64,000 bases of DNA from Paludibaculum fermentans_A (GTDB taxonomy: Bacteria; Acidobacteriota; Terriglobia; Bryobacterales; Bryobacteraceae): the NCBI RefSeq assembly GCF_051172195.1, contig NZ_JBPJAQ010000001.1, forward strand, positions 6,262,001-6,326,000, given 5' to 3'. How positions within the stretch are numbered: position 1 is the stretch's first letter; the number at the start of each line of letters is the position of its first letter. A model generated the notes under the pieces. That model did no database searches. It was not told the origin of the DNA and saw only the letters and a list, made by a program, of their open reading frames with translations. Below, piece after piece: positions 16,833-24,763 of the stretch. The translations under genes and the position numbers were made by a program.

Positions 16833-19415
16833 TTAGAAGCTGAATCCCAGCTCCGCCTGATACGTGCGCGGGGCGACAAAGTGGGTGCCGCTGAAGGTGG
16901 AGAGGAAGTTATACAGGGAGGCCTGATTGGTGAGATTGAGCACGGTGAAGCGCAGCGAGGTCTTAAACTTCTCGCGGTGGAACAGATCGTCCGTTCCGGC
17001 GCTGATGTCGAAGAGGTGACGGGGTGCGATGCGCGGCGGATTGTGGTCGTCGTTGGCGGTGCCCGCGGCAGGAATGTTCAAACGGGTGGCGCCGTAGTTT
17101 GAGCCGCCGCAAGAGGTGATGGGGTTGTTCAGCGACGCGAAGGTGCCGCCGCAGTAGAAGCCTATCGCGGACTGCTCAGCCGCGGTCAGGCCGAGGGCGC
17201 TTTCGAGGTCGGGTACAGCCCCGGAGACCATCCCGCTGTCATACCGCCAGGTGAAAGCGACCCAGGGCGCGTCCTTCTTCTTCTGGTAGCGGAGGTTGGT
17301 CGTCTGCTGCAGCGCCTGGTCGTGATCGATGCGGAACACGCTGGTGGCAAGTGGCGAGTTGAAGATCAGGCCGCCGTTCGAGGGTCCGAAGAAGCGGGCG
17401 CGCGTATGGCCCATGGTTGTGTACGCCTGGAAGCCGTGGATGTTGACAGTGCTGACCTTAACCGACACACCATCGATGGCCGAACGGCGCCACGAGATGG
17501 GGAATTGGATGGGCGTATTGAACAACGTGTCGAAATCGTAGGCGTTGCGGGTGTACTTCCAGAAGTAGTCAGCGTCGATGACGGCCCACTTGCCGATGGC
17601 CTGCTGAAATCCGGCGTTGTACTGATTGCGGTTGCCTGGCCGGAGCGGCTCCTGGCCGAATGCTCCGAAGACGTTCGAAGCCAATCCGCCGCTGCCGGTG
17701 GAACTGGAGATGAGCAGGTTCTCGTTGTAAGGCGTTTCGAACGTGCGGGAAAAAGACGTCCGGAAGACGGTGCCGGTGCGCTTGTTGTGGTAGGAAACGC
17801 CGGCCCGGGGTTGGACGCCGGTGGCTGCGCTGAGGCCGTTATAGCTGTCGATCCGCAGGCCCAGGCTGATGTTGAGATTCCCGAGCGTGATCGAATCCTG
17901 ACCATAAAATGCGTATTGATTCACCTTGCCGCGATTGTTGTAGAAGAGTGGAGTGCCGCCGCGGGTCAAGTCAATCGCAACGAGCCCGGGCAGGAGGTCG
18001 GGATTGGCGATCGCGCCGGGCAGGGCGCCGGAACAGCCACCCGGGTCAGTGACAGTGGGCAAGTCCAGCGGATCGCCTGAGGCGGACAGGCAGACAGGAT
18101 TGAAGGACGAGTTCGTGATGCCGAGGTGGAACTCTTCGCTGAGGCGGGTCTGCATCACCTGGGTGCCGAACTTGAGGTTGTGGCGGCCTTTGACGTACGC
18201 AACGTCTCCGCGGAAGCCGTAATTCGTCAGGTAGCGTTCCTGCTGGACGGTGGCCGGGCTATCGGCAAACGCGTCGGCGCTGGGGTAGTAATTCAGGTGG
18301 TCGCGCCGGACGAAGGGCGTGAAGGTGAGCAGCACATCGGTGCCGATAGTGCGCTGGTACCCGCCGGAGATATTGAAAGTATTGACCTTCTGGCGCTGGT
18401 CCTGACCCGGTTGGTCGTAGGTGATGGGGGTTTGAAACCAGTTCCGGGCGGCAAACAGGTTCACGTGAAAGGAGTCCCGCGCGTTGGGTTTGTAGTCGAT
18501 GCGGTCGAACAGCGTGCCGTTATTGCCCACCGCATGCATGGGGTGGAATTCCGGCGTGTCAAGAAACCGGCCGGAGCGTGACGTATTGAAAGCCAGGAAG
18601 TTGCCGAACTTCGAGGTGCCCAGGGAGAGACTGGCGTCCTCCGCGATGGTACCGAAGGAACCGTATTGCAGGTGGAGGCTGCCGTGGCCGTTCTGATCGA
18701 GACCGGAGCGGGTGACGGCGTTCACCACCAGGCTGGTTTTATCGCCGAACTCGGCCGGGGGGGCTCCGGTGATCAACTCCATGCTTTGAATGGCATTCAC
18801 TGGAATCTGGGTGGAAAACTGTTTGCTCTGCTGGTCGCTGATGGGTTGTCCGTCGATGGAAAAACTCGTCTGAGCGTGGTCGCCCAGCGGATGGAAGAAA
18901 CCGTTCGAATCGGCCACAACACCCGGGGCACTGAGGGTGATTGCGTCACTGAGCCCGGCGCCGGGCGATCCGGACGGCAGCTTCATGAGGCTGGTGTGGT
19001 CCACGTCGCTGTGGGCGAACGGGACGGTCTCCAGAACATCGGTGCTGTCGGCTTCCACCGTCACCGACGAGGTAGAACCCTCCAACTTGAGCGTCAGCGT
19101 CAGATTGATGGGGACCGAAGTGCGCACCACGATGTCCTGGTCAAGTTTCGAGAATCCCGGCGCCTCGGCGTTGAGGTGATAGGAGTTCGGAGGCACGTTG
19201 GAGAATCGAAAATTGCCGGTGGAATCGGTGAGGACCAGGCGCTTATAGCCCGTGATCGGGTTGGAAATCTCTACTTTGGCGGCCGGTACCGCCTGCTGGG
19301 AAGGATCCTGGAGAGTTCCAAGAATCGTACCGGCGTTGCCCATCGACTGTGCTGCAACAGGGAGCGTGATGAGGGCGAGGAAGAGGACGAGGCACAGCGA
19401 TGATCTGCGAGACAT
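16833..19415 (-). CDS. TonB-dependent receptor with N-terminal carboxypeptidase-regulatory domain (Oar-like)
   Basis: The protein has 860 residues. A signal peptide (MSRRSSLCLVLFLALITLPVAAQS) precedes a CarboxypepD_reg beta domain (GTILGTLQDPSQQAVPAAKVEI...) and then a plug-like segment (SFSIDGQPISDQQSK). The rest looks like a beta-barrel ending in the aromatic terminus TYQAELGFSF expected for BAM recognition. The likely role is energised uptake of a large substrate, or surface adhesion, in the outer membrane. The first 173 nt overlap the 3' end of the upstream glycosyltransferase frame. No SusD-like partner lies nearby. The substrate is unknown. Confidence 0.85.
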   Translation of the reverse strand: MSRRSSLCLVLFLALITLPVAAQSMGNAGTILGTLQDPSQQAVPAAKVEISNPITGYKRLVLTDSTGNFRFSNVPPNSYHLNAEAPGFSKLDQDIVVRTSVPINLTLTLKLEGSTSSVTVEADSTDVLETVPFAHSDVDHTSLMKLPSGSPGAGLSDAITLSAPGVVADSNGFFHPLGDHAQTSFSIDGQPISDQQSKQFSTQIPVNAIQSMELITGAPPAEFGDKTSLVVNAVTRSGLDQNGHGSLHLQYGSFGTIAEDASLSLGTSKFGNFLAFNTSRSGRFLDTPEFHPMHAVGNNGTLFDRIDYKPNARDSFHVNLFAARNWFQTPITYDQPGQDQRQKVNTFNISGGYQRTIGTDVLLTFTPFVRRDHLNYYPSADAFADSPATVQQERYLTNYGFRGDVAYVKGRHNLKFGTQVMQTRLSEEFHLGITNSSFNPVCLSASGDPLDLPTVTDPGGCSGALPGAIANPDLLPGLVAIDLTRGGTPLFYNNRGKVNQYAFYGQDSITLGNLNISLGLRIDSYNGLSAATGVQPRAGVSYHNKRTGTVFRTSFSRTFETPYNENLLISSSTGSGGLASNVFGAFGQEPLRPGNRNQYNAGFQQAIGKWAVIDADYFWKYTRNAYDFDTLFNTPIQFPISWRRSAIDGVSVKVSTVNIHGFQAYTTMGHTRARFFGPSNGGLIFNSPLATSVFRIDHDQALQQTTNLRYQKKKDAPWVAFTWRYDSGMVSGAVPDLESALGLTAAEQSAIGFYCGGTFASLNNPITSCGGSNYGATRLNIPAAGTANDDHNPPRIAPRHLFDISAGTDDLFHREKFKTSLRFTVLNLTNQASLYNFLSTFSGTHFVAPRTYQAELGFSF

Positions 19416-20901
19416 GATTGGCTTCAGACGTCAGTATTGGGCTACGGGCGGCAAAAGTCCGCAAAGGAACGGTGAGCGGGCCCGGATTGGCGGCAAGCGG
19501 GCCCAGATCGTTCGGCCAACGGGTCAGCGTTCCAGGCGTTTGGCGGCGCAAAACGTAGATGTTAGTACCTCCGGCCCGGGTGTGATAACTGCTCTCGAAG
19601 CCTGCGTCGGAGAGCTGTTGCCAAAGCCGGCGCGCCTCGGAGGGGGTCGTGTAGGGAGAGGTCGCGGCGATCACAACCGGCTGTCGGGTGAGGTCGGCGA
19701 GGCAGGTTCGGCTGGCAAGGCCGGGCTGGAAATGGGAGTAGAGAGCCAGATGCGCTCGTGGGGCCACGAGGGCGCAGGCCCTGCTATCAGTGGCAAGTTT
19801 GAGCACTGACGCGGCCAGTGCCCAATTTTCTCCTTTTGTTCTGATGTGGCGAAAGTTGCCTGCCGTGGCGGCCAATAGAAGCAGGGTGAGAGCAATTGTG
19901 CCCAACTGGCGGTGCTGAACGATCAGAAGACGACTGCCTTCAGCTGCCAGGATCACGAGGGCCGGCAGAATGAAGATCAGTTGCCGGATTGCGAAGAAGT
20001 AGCCGAACCAGGCGTCCGCGGCCAGAACGCAGACAGGGGGGACCAGCACTGCGGCGGCCAGCAGCCGCTTGTGTTCCGCCTCCAGGTTTCCGCGGACTAC
20101 GCCGCAAACCGCCAGGATGATGAGGGGGATGGAGACGGCGTAACCTCCGCCCGAGATCTCCCGGACAGCCATCAGGAGCGTTGCGGGTTCGCATCGAAAT
20201 TGGACACCAGAGCTCTCAACTGCCTCAGCCCAAAAGTTATGGGCATAGAGATACCAGGGAGCAAACGCCGCCAGCGAGACCGCCAGCGTGGCTGACAACT
20301 TCAGGGCCAGCGCGCGATTCTCTCGCATCAGCCAGCAGACGTGCGCGGCCAGCAGGAACCCCGAGTAGGGTTGTGTGTAGAGCGCGGCGGTCGCGGCGCT
20401 TAGATATATAACGAAGTACAGAATGCGGGGATCGCGGCGCAGTCGCAGCACCGCTTCCGTGGCCAGGAGCGTGAATAATAAGGCGAGCGAGTAGGGCCGG
20501 GCTTCCACGGCATAGCGTAACTGCAACGGCAGGATCATGAACAGAATCAGGGCGATGGACGGGCGGGGCAGGGCGATTGCGCGGCAAATCCGCAGCAACA
20601 CAAACACCGAGAGCAAGCCGGCCAGGGCGGAGGGAAGTCGCGCGATGAGGGGAGATTGGCCTAAGGCGTGGATGAAGGCCCACTGAACGAGATAACCCAG
20701 CGGGACTCCTCCGGCATTTTGGGCGGACCATGAGACGGCACGGGCCGGATCGGCTGAACTGGTACCAAGTAGTTGCAGGACCTCGTCCAGCCACAACGGG
20801 GTCTGCGCCATGAGCGCCGCCAGCAGGACGCAATAGGCGAGCACAACGAGCACGACGGGCCAAGGGCGGAATAAGGACACTACGGGTAGCAGGGATTTCA
20901 T
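19243..20901 (-). CDS. Glycosyltransferase family 39-like GT-C membrane protein
   Basis: The protein has 552 residues and about 10-11 membrane helices. The first periplasmic loop has TPLWLDEVLQLLG, the acidic WLDE-type motif of PMT_2/ArnT glycosyltransferases, followed by a soluble C-terminal part. It probably transfers sugars from a polyprenyl phosphate carrier on the periplasmic face. The conserved-looking protein ends near NIYVLRRQ. The remaining roughly 75 residues look low in conserved character, and the last 57 codons overlap the TonB receptor start in another frame. The original stop may have been lost. Confidence 0.78.
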   Translation of the reverse strand: MKSLLPVVSLFRPWPVVLVVLAYCVLLAALMAQTPLWLDEVLQLLGTSSADPARAVSWSAQNAGGVPLGYLVQWAFIHALGQSPLIARLPSALAGLLSVFVLLRICRAIALPRPSIALILFMILPLQLRYAVEARPYSLALLFTLLATEAVLRLRRDPRILYFVIYLSAATAALYTQPYSGFLLAAHVCWLMRENRALALKLSATLAVSLAAFAPWYLYAHNFWAEAVESSGVQFRCEPATLLMAVREISGGGYAVSIPLIILAVCGVVRGNLEAEHKRLLAAAVLVPPVCVLAADAWFGYFFAIRQLIFILPALVILAAEGSRLLIVQHRQLGTIALTLLLLAATAGNFRHIRTKGENWALAASVLKLATDSRACALVAPRAHLALYSHFQPGLASRTCLADLTRQPVVIAATSPYTTPSEARRLWQQLSDAGFESSYHTRAGGTNIYVLRRQTPGTLTRWPNDLGPLAANPGPLTVPLRTFAARSPILTSEANHVSQIIAVPRPLPRPHHAPCCSTVDGQRRYDSWNSPGSFPAGGTGRQSRDFQPDHGL

Positions 20902-20950
20902 TGAATTGACACACTGCCCCGCACAGGAAGTGCAGGGATTGGAAAAGAGA

Positions 20951-20978
20951 GGGGCCGGGCTGCGGAATGCGCGGCCCC
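20951..20978 (-). terminator. Hairpin in the leader of the GT39 gene
   Basis: GGGGCCG at 20951-20957 pairs with CGGCCCC at 20972-20978 around a 14-nt loop. On the minus strand the stem is followed by TCTCTTTTCC, like an intrinsic terminator. It lies about 50 bp upstream of the GT39 start with no gene ending just before it, so it could attenuate the leader or be chance. The remaining intergenic bases 20902-21160 hold no gene that I can see. Confidence 0.3.
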
Positions 20979-21160
20979 CAAATCACGATGAGCCGAGTGA
21001 GCCTCACCGTCTCTACATTCAAAGACGCGCAAACGGGCGATTCTACGACAGGGGAAAAAGAGAATTGTTTCTGCTGTAACTTCTCGAATATTTCGCTGTG
21101 AGGTGTAGTGAATTTCATGGAAGGGCAATTCCGCCGGCAAGTGTGCTACGAGTAAAGCTG

Positions 21161-21829
21161 ATGCCAGAAGCCCAGCAGACCGCGCCGCCGTCCTTTCCTC
21201 CAGAACCGCGCTGGCCTTCGGCGATGGGGCTGATCGCCGTGGGCGGACTCCAATTGGCGCTGCCTTCGCACCTGGTTTTTGGTCCCGCCTGGCTGGTGCT
21301 CACGATCGTGTGTGTCCTGGCCGCGGCCACGACCACCCTGCATCACACGGGACGGCACGATGCCAGCCGGATAGGCGGCTTTCTGTTATCCGGTATCGTG
21401 ACCCTGGCGATGATTTCCTCGTTGGGGTTGCTGGTGGCGGGGCTGCCGTCGCATCGCGATACGGCGCAGGATCTGCTGAGCGCGGCGACGGGACTCTGGA
21501 TCAGCAACATTCTGGTGTTTGCGTCCTGGTATTGGCGATTGGACGCCGGCGGTCCGCATGAACGCTATCGGAAACAAACCCACGACGCGGGATCGTTCCT
21601 GTTCCCGCAGATGACCATGTCGTCCCAGGCGCGCGCGGCGGCCGGCCTGAAGTACTGGCGGCCCGGGTTCGTCGACTACCTGTTTCTGGCTTTCAACACG
21701 AGCACAGCGCTGTCGCCCACCGACGTGCCGGTGCTCTCCCGTTGGGCGAAGGGCATGATGATGGTGCAGGCCCTGATTTCGATGAGCACCATCGTGATTC
21801 TGGCCGGGCGGGCCGTGAACGTCCTGTAG
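21161..21829 (+). CDS. Conserved multi-pass membrane protein (DUF1345-like)
   Basis: The protein is about 222 residues with five or six hydrophobic helices. The C-terminal segment DYLFLAFNTSTALSPTDVPV followed by an RAVN-type ending resembles a family of bacterial inner-membrane proteins often grouped with DUF1345. The STALSPTDVP loop between two helices recalls the T-(A/S)-FSPTD signature of that group. Its function is not known. I use ATG 21161 because the segment upstream, from 21098, lacks the family pattern. It stands alone, transcribed away from the glycosyltransferase gene. Confidence 0.6.
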   Translation: MPEAQQTAPPSFPPEPRWPSAMGLIAVGGLQLALPSHLVFGPAWLVLTIVCVLAAATTTLHHTGRHDASRIGGFLLSGIVTLAMISSLGLLVAGLPSHRDTAQDLLSAATGLWISNILVFASWYWRLDAGGPHERYRKQTHDAGSFLFPQMTMSSQARAAAGLKYWRPGFVDYLFLAFNTSTALSPTDVPVLSRWAKGMMMVQALISMSTIVILAGRAVNVL

Positions 21830-21978
21830 CCGCCTGCGCTGCGGCGCGTTGCCAGCGCGATGCAGTAAACGGGCCTTTTCGTCCCATATTTACAAGTATG
21901 TAAGCGGTTCCACCCTTTTGCGGACTGGGGGAAAGACAGGGCGCCCGTACGCCCATTGACTTGATAGAATCGTCTGCA

Positions 21979-23127
21979 ATGAAATACCCCAAAACTGGGG
22001 CCGTGCTGGCGCTCACGGCTATCTCCTGGGCTCATCTGGTTGCGCAAGCGCCGCCCAACCGGTCCGCACGATCGCTGCCGGAAGGCGCGGGCAGGGAAGT
22101 AACTCAACGCGTCTGCGGAGCCACGTGCCACGGTCCGGACACGATTATGGGTAAAGGGCGGTCGCGCGAACAATGGACGGCCGTAGTGAATGCCATGGTG
22201 GCGCGAGGGGCGAAGGCGACCGACGCGGAACTGGTCCAGATTGCGGAATACCTGACGGCCCGGCTGGGTCCGAACTCGACGCCAGAGTCGGCGAGCGCCC
22301 GCGGGAGCCGCAGCGGTGCAGTCGCACCGGTGGCCGGCCGGGGGCCGGGACCTCTCGGAGCTGGCGCCGCGAATTCGCATGTTGTTGACGATGCTGGGGC
22401 TGAGCGCGGCAAGACGGTCTACACGGCCGAGTGCATTACCTGCCACGGGCTGAACGGGCGCGGCGGCAATGACACGCTGCCGGCGGAGCAACGCGGACCG
22501 GACCTGGTGCGATCCGTGCTGGTGCTGCACGACCGCTATGGCAACGAAATTGGACCATTTCTGGCGAAGAACCATCCCTTGCGCAGTGGACGGAAGGGAT
22601 CGAGCCTGACCACGGAGCAGGTGGGCGACCTGGCGCATTTCCTGCACCAGACGGTGTACTACACGCTGCGCAGCGGTCCGATGTTGAAGGTGCAGAACAT
22701 CCTCACCGGGGACGCGAAGGCCGGAGCGGCCTACTTCAACGGCGAAGGGAAGTGCAGTGGTTGCCACTCGCCCACAGGCGATTTGGCGGGTGTCGGCAGG
22801 AAGTATGATCCACCCACACTACAGACGAAGTTCCTGTTTCCCCGCAGCGTCGGCTTCGGCCGGGCGGGTGCCCGAACGGCGCCCGTGAAACCGGTGACCG
22901 TAGCGGTGACGCTGGCGGATGGGACGTTTTCGGAGGGCGAACTGGTCAGGCTGGATGACTTCAATGTTTCGCTGCGCGACGCGCAGGGACAGTACAAGTC
23001 GTTCAAGATTACCCCGCAGGTGAAGGTTGTGAAGAACGACCCCTACGCTATGCATGTCACGATGCTGGACCAGTACACGGACAAGAACATCCACGATATC
23101 GTTGCCTACCTGGAGTCCCTGAAATGA
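21979..23127 (+). CDS. Exported triple-motif c-type cytochrome
   Basis: The protein is about 382 residues with a signal peptide from ATG 21979. Two standard haem c motifs are visible, CITCH (Cys152-His156) and CSGCH (Cys259-His263). A third, near the N-terminus, is CGATCH (Cys46-His51), with three residues between the cysteines instead of two. The stretch around it (GKGRSREQWTAVVNAMVARG) matches the small cytochrome domains that accompany PQQ enzymes. The gene overlaps the downstream PQQ dehydrogenase by 4 nt (ATGA), so it probably carries electrons from that enzyme in the periplasm. Confidence 0.85.
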   Translation: MKYPKTGAVLALTAISWAHLVAQAPPNRSARSLPEGAGREVTQRVCGATCHGPDTIMGKGRSREQWTAVVNAMVARGAKATDAELVQIAEYLTARLGPNSTPESASARGSRSGAVAPVAGRGPGPLGAGAANSHVVDDAGAERGKTVYTAECITCHGLNGRGGNDTLPAEQRGPDLVRSVLVLHDRYGNEIGPFLAKNHPLRSGRKGSSLTTEQVGDLAHFLHQTVYYTLRSGPMLKVQNILTGDAKAGAAYFNGEGKCSGCHSPTGDLAGVGRKYDPPTLQTKFLFPRSVGFGRAGARTAPVKPVTVAVTLADGTFSEGELVRLDDFNVSLRDAQGQYKSFKITPQVKVVKNDPYAMHVTMLDQYTDKNIHDIVAYLESLK

Positions 23128-24704
23128 TATTGACGAAGCCTTCTCTGTGCCTGGTTGTGTTGAGTTCGGGGCTATTCCCACAGGCGATGAAGCCGGCGAA
23201 AGTGTCGGGCCCGCCTAAGGACGCCTGGCCGATGACGATTGGGGACTACTCGGGCCGGCGATTTAGCCCGCTGACGCAGATCAACGACTCGAATGTGAAC
23301 TCCCTGAGCCTGGCGTGGGTGTACCGGACGGCTTCGGGTTCGGGTTTTGCTTCCTCGATCAAAGCGACGCCGGTACTTGTGGACGGGATCCTGTATTTCT
23401 CGGTACCCGATAAGGTCTGGGCGATTGATGCCCGGACCGGCCACGAAGTGTGGCAGTTTTCCTGGACTTCGACGGGCGGCATCCACATCGGGAGTCGCGG
23501 CGTGGCAATCTCAGGCAATTCGCTGTACTTCGAGACTCCAGACTGCCACCTGGTGGCGTTGAATACGAAAGACGGCAAGGAACGCTGGAGGAGCCAGATC
23601 TGCGACCTGGATCAGATGTATTTCGGTTCAGCGGCTCCGCTGGTGATCAACAATCACATCATCGCGGGCGTGAGCGGCGACGACCTGGATGCGCCGGGGT
23701 ACATCGAGTCGCACGATCCGGAGACCGGTGCGCTGCAATGGCGCTGGTACGCGCATCCGCAGCCAGGCGAACCGGAGGCGAAGACGTGGCCGAGCACGGA
23801 GGCGATGCTGCACGGGGGCGGGATGACCTGGGGCGCGTACGCCTATGATCCCGAGCTGAACCTGCTGTACTTTGGAACCGGGAATCCGCAGCCGGTGATT
23901 GCGGGCAAGGGGCGTGAAGGCGACAACCTGTATACGGAGAGCATCATCGCGCTGAATCCGGACACGGGCAAGCTGGCCTGGTATTTCCAGGTTTCCCCGC
24001 ACGACACGCACGATTGGGACGGTGTGGAGGCTCCGGTGCTGATCGATGGCGAGATCGACGGCAAGCCGCGAAAGCTGTTGGCGCAGGCGAGCCGGAATGG
24101 CTATTTCTTCGTACTCGATCGCACCAACGGCAAGAACATCGTTTCGAAGACGTTTGCGAAGGCGAATTGGGCGAAGGGGTTTGATGCGAAGGGGCAGCCG
24201 ATTCCGAATCCCGCCAAGATGCCGCAGATCGACGGAGTATTGGTGTCGCCGAACCAGGCTGGAGCGGCGAACTGGCCGCCGCCGAGCTTCAGTCCGCTGA
24301 CTGGGTTGTTCTATGTCAATGCGACGGACGCCTACAGCGTCTATTACATCTATGACAACGACATCAAGCCCGAAGGCTGGGGCGGGAACGATCACGGCGG
24401 CTGGTCGCAGTCGGCTCTGCGGGCGATCGACTACAAGACCGGCGAGATCAAGTGGAGCCACACCTGGGAAGGGACGGGCGGACCGCGCTCGGGTGTCCTT
24501 TCCACGGCGGGCAACCTGGTGTTCGCGGCCGATTCCTCCAGCAATTTTGTGGCGTTGGACGCGGTGAAGGGCCAGCCGTTGTGGCATACGAATTTGGGAA
24601 CGGGCATGAGCAACTCCCCGATGACGTATGAACTGGATGGCACGCAGTATTTGGTAGTGGCGGCGGGTGACACGTTGTTTGGGTTCGCCATGCTGGCGAA
24701 ATAA
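23124..24704 (+). CDS. PQQ-dependent dehydrogenase-like quinoprotein
   Basis: The protein has 526 residues with a Sec leader and an eight-bladed propeller pattern of repeated DxxTGxxxW blades (AIDARTGHEVWQFSW, ALNTKDGKERWRS, ALNPDTGKLAWYFQ, AIDYKTGEIKWSH). The segment HDTHDWDGVEAPVLID corresponds to the active-site region of methanol/ethanol-type dehydrogenases. I do not see the adjacent Cys pair of classical alcohol dehydrogenases. It would oxidise an alcohol or sugar in the periplasm and pass electrons to the cytochrome encoded just upstream with a 4-nt overlap. The substrate is unknown. Confidence 0.85.
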   Translation: MILTKPSLCLVVLSSGLFPQAMKPAKVSGPPKDAWPMTIGDYSGRRFSPLTQINDSNVNSLSLAWVYRTASGSGFASSIKATPVLVDGILYFSVPDKVWAIDARTGHEVWQFSWTSTGGIHIGSRGVAISGNSLYFETPDCHLVALNTKDGKERWRSQICDLDQMYFGSAAPLVINNHIIAGVSGDDLDAPGYIESHDPETGALQWRWYAHPQPGEPEAKTWPSTEAMLHGGGMTWGAYAYDPELNLLYFGTGNPQPVIAGKGREGDNLYTESIIALNPDTGKLAWYFQVSPHDTHDWDGVEAPVLIDGEIDGKPRKLLAQASRNGYFFVLDRTNGKNIVSKTFAKANWAKGFDAKGQPIPNPAKMPQIDGVLVSPNQAGAANWPPPSFSPLTGLFYVNATDAYSVYYIYDNDIKPEGWGGNDHGGWSQSALRAIDYKTGEIKWSHTWEGTGGPRSGVLSTAGNLVFAADSSSNFVALDAVKGQPLWHTNLGTGMSNSPMTYELDGTQYLVVAAGDTLFGFAMLAK

Positions 24705-24763
24705 GCGCCGGGCGGGCGATTTGCGGGTTGTTTCCGCTGATATCGAAGTACAATCTACGGGAT

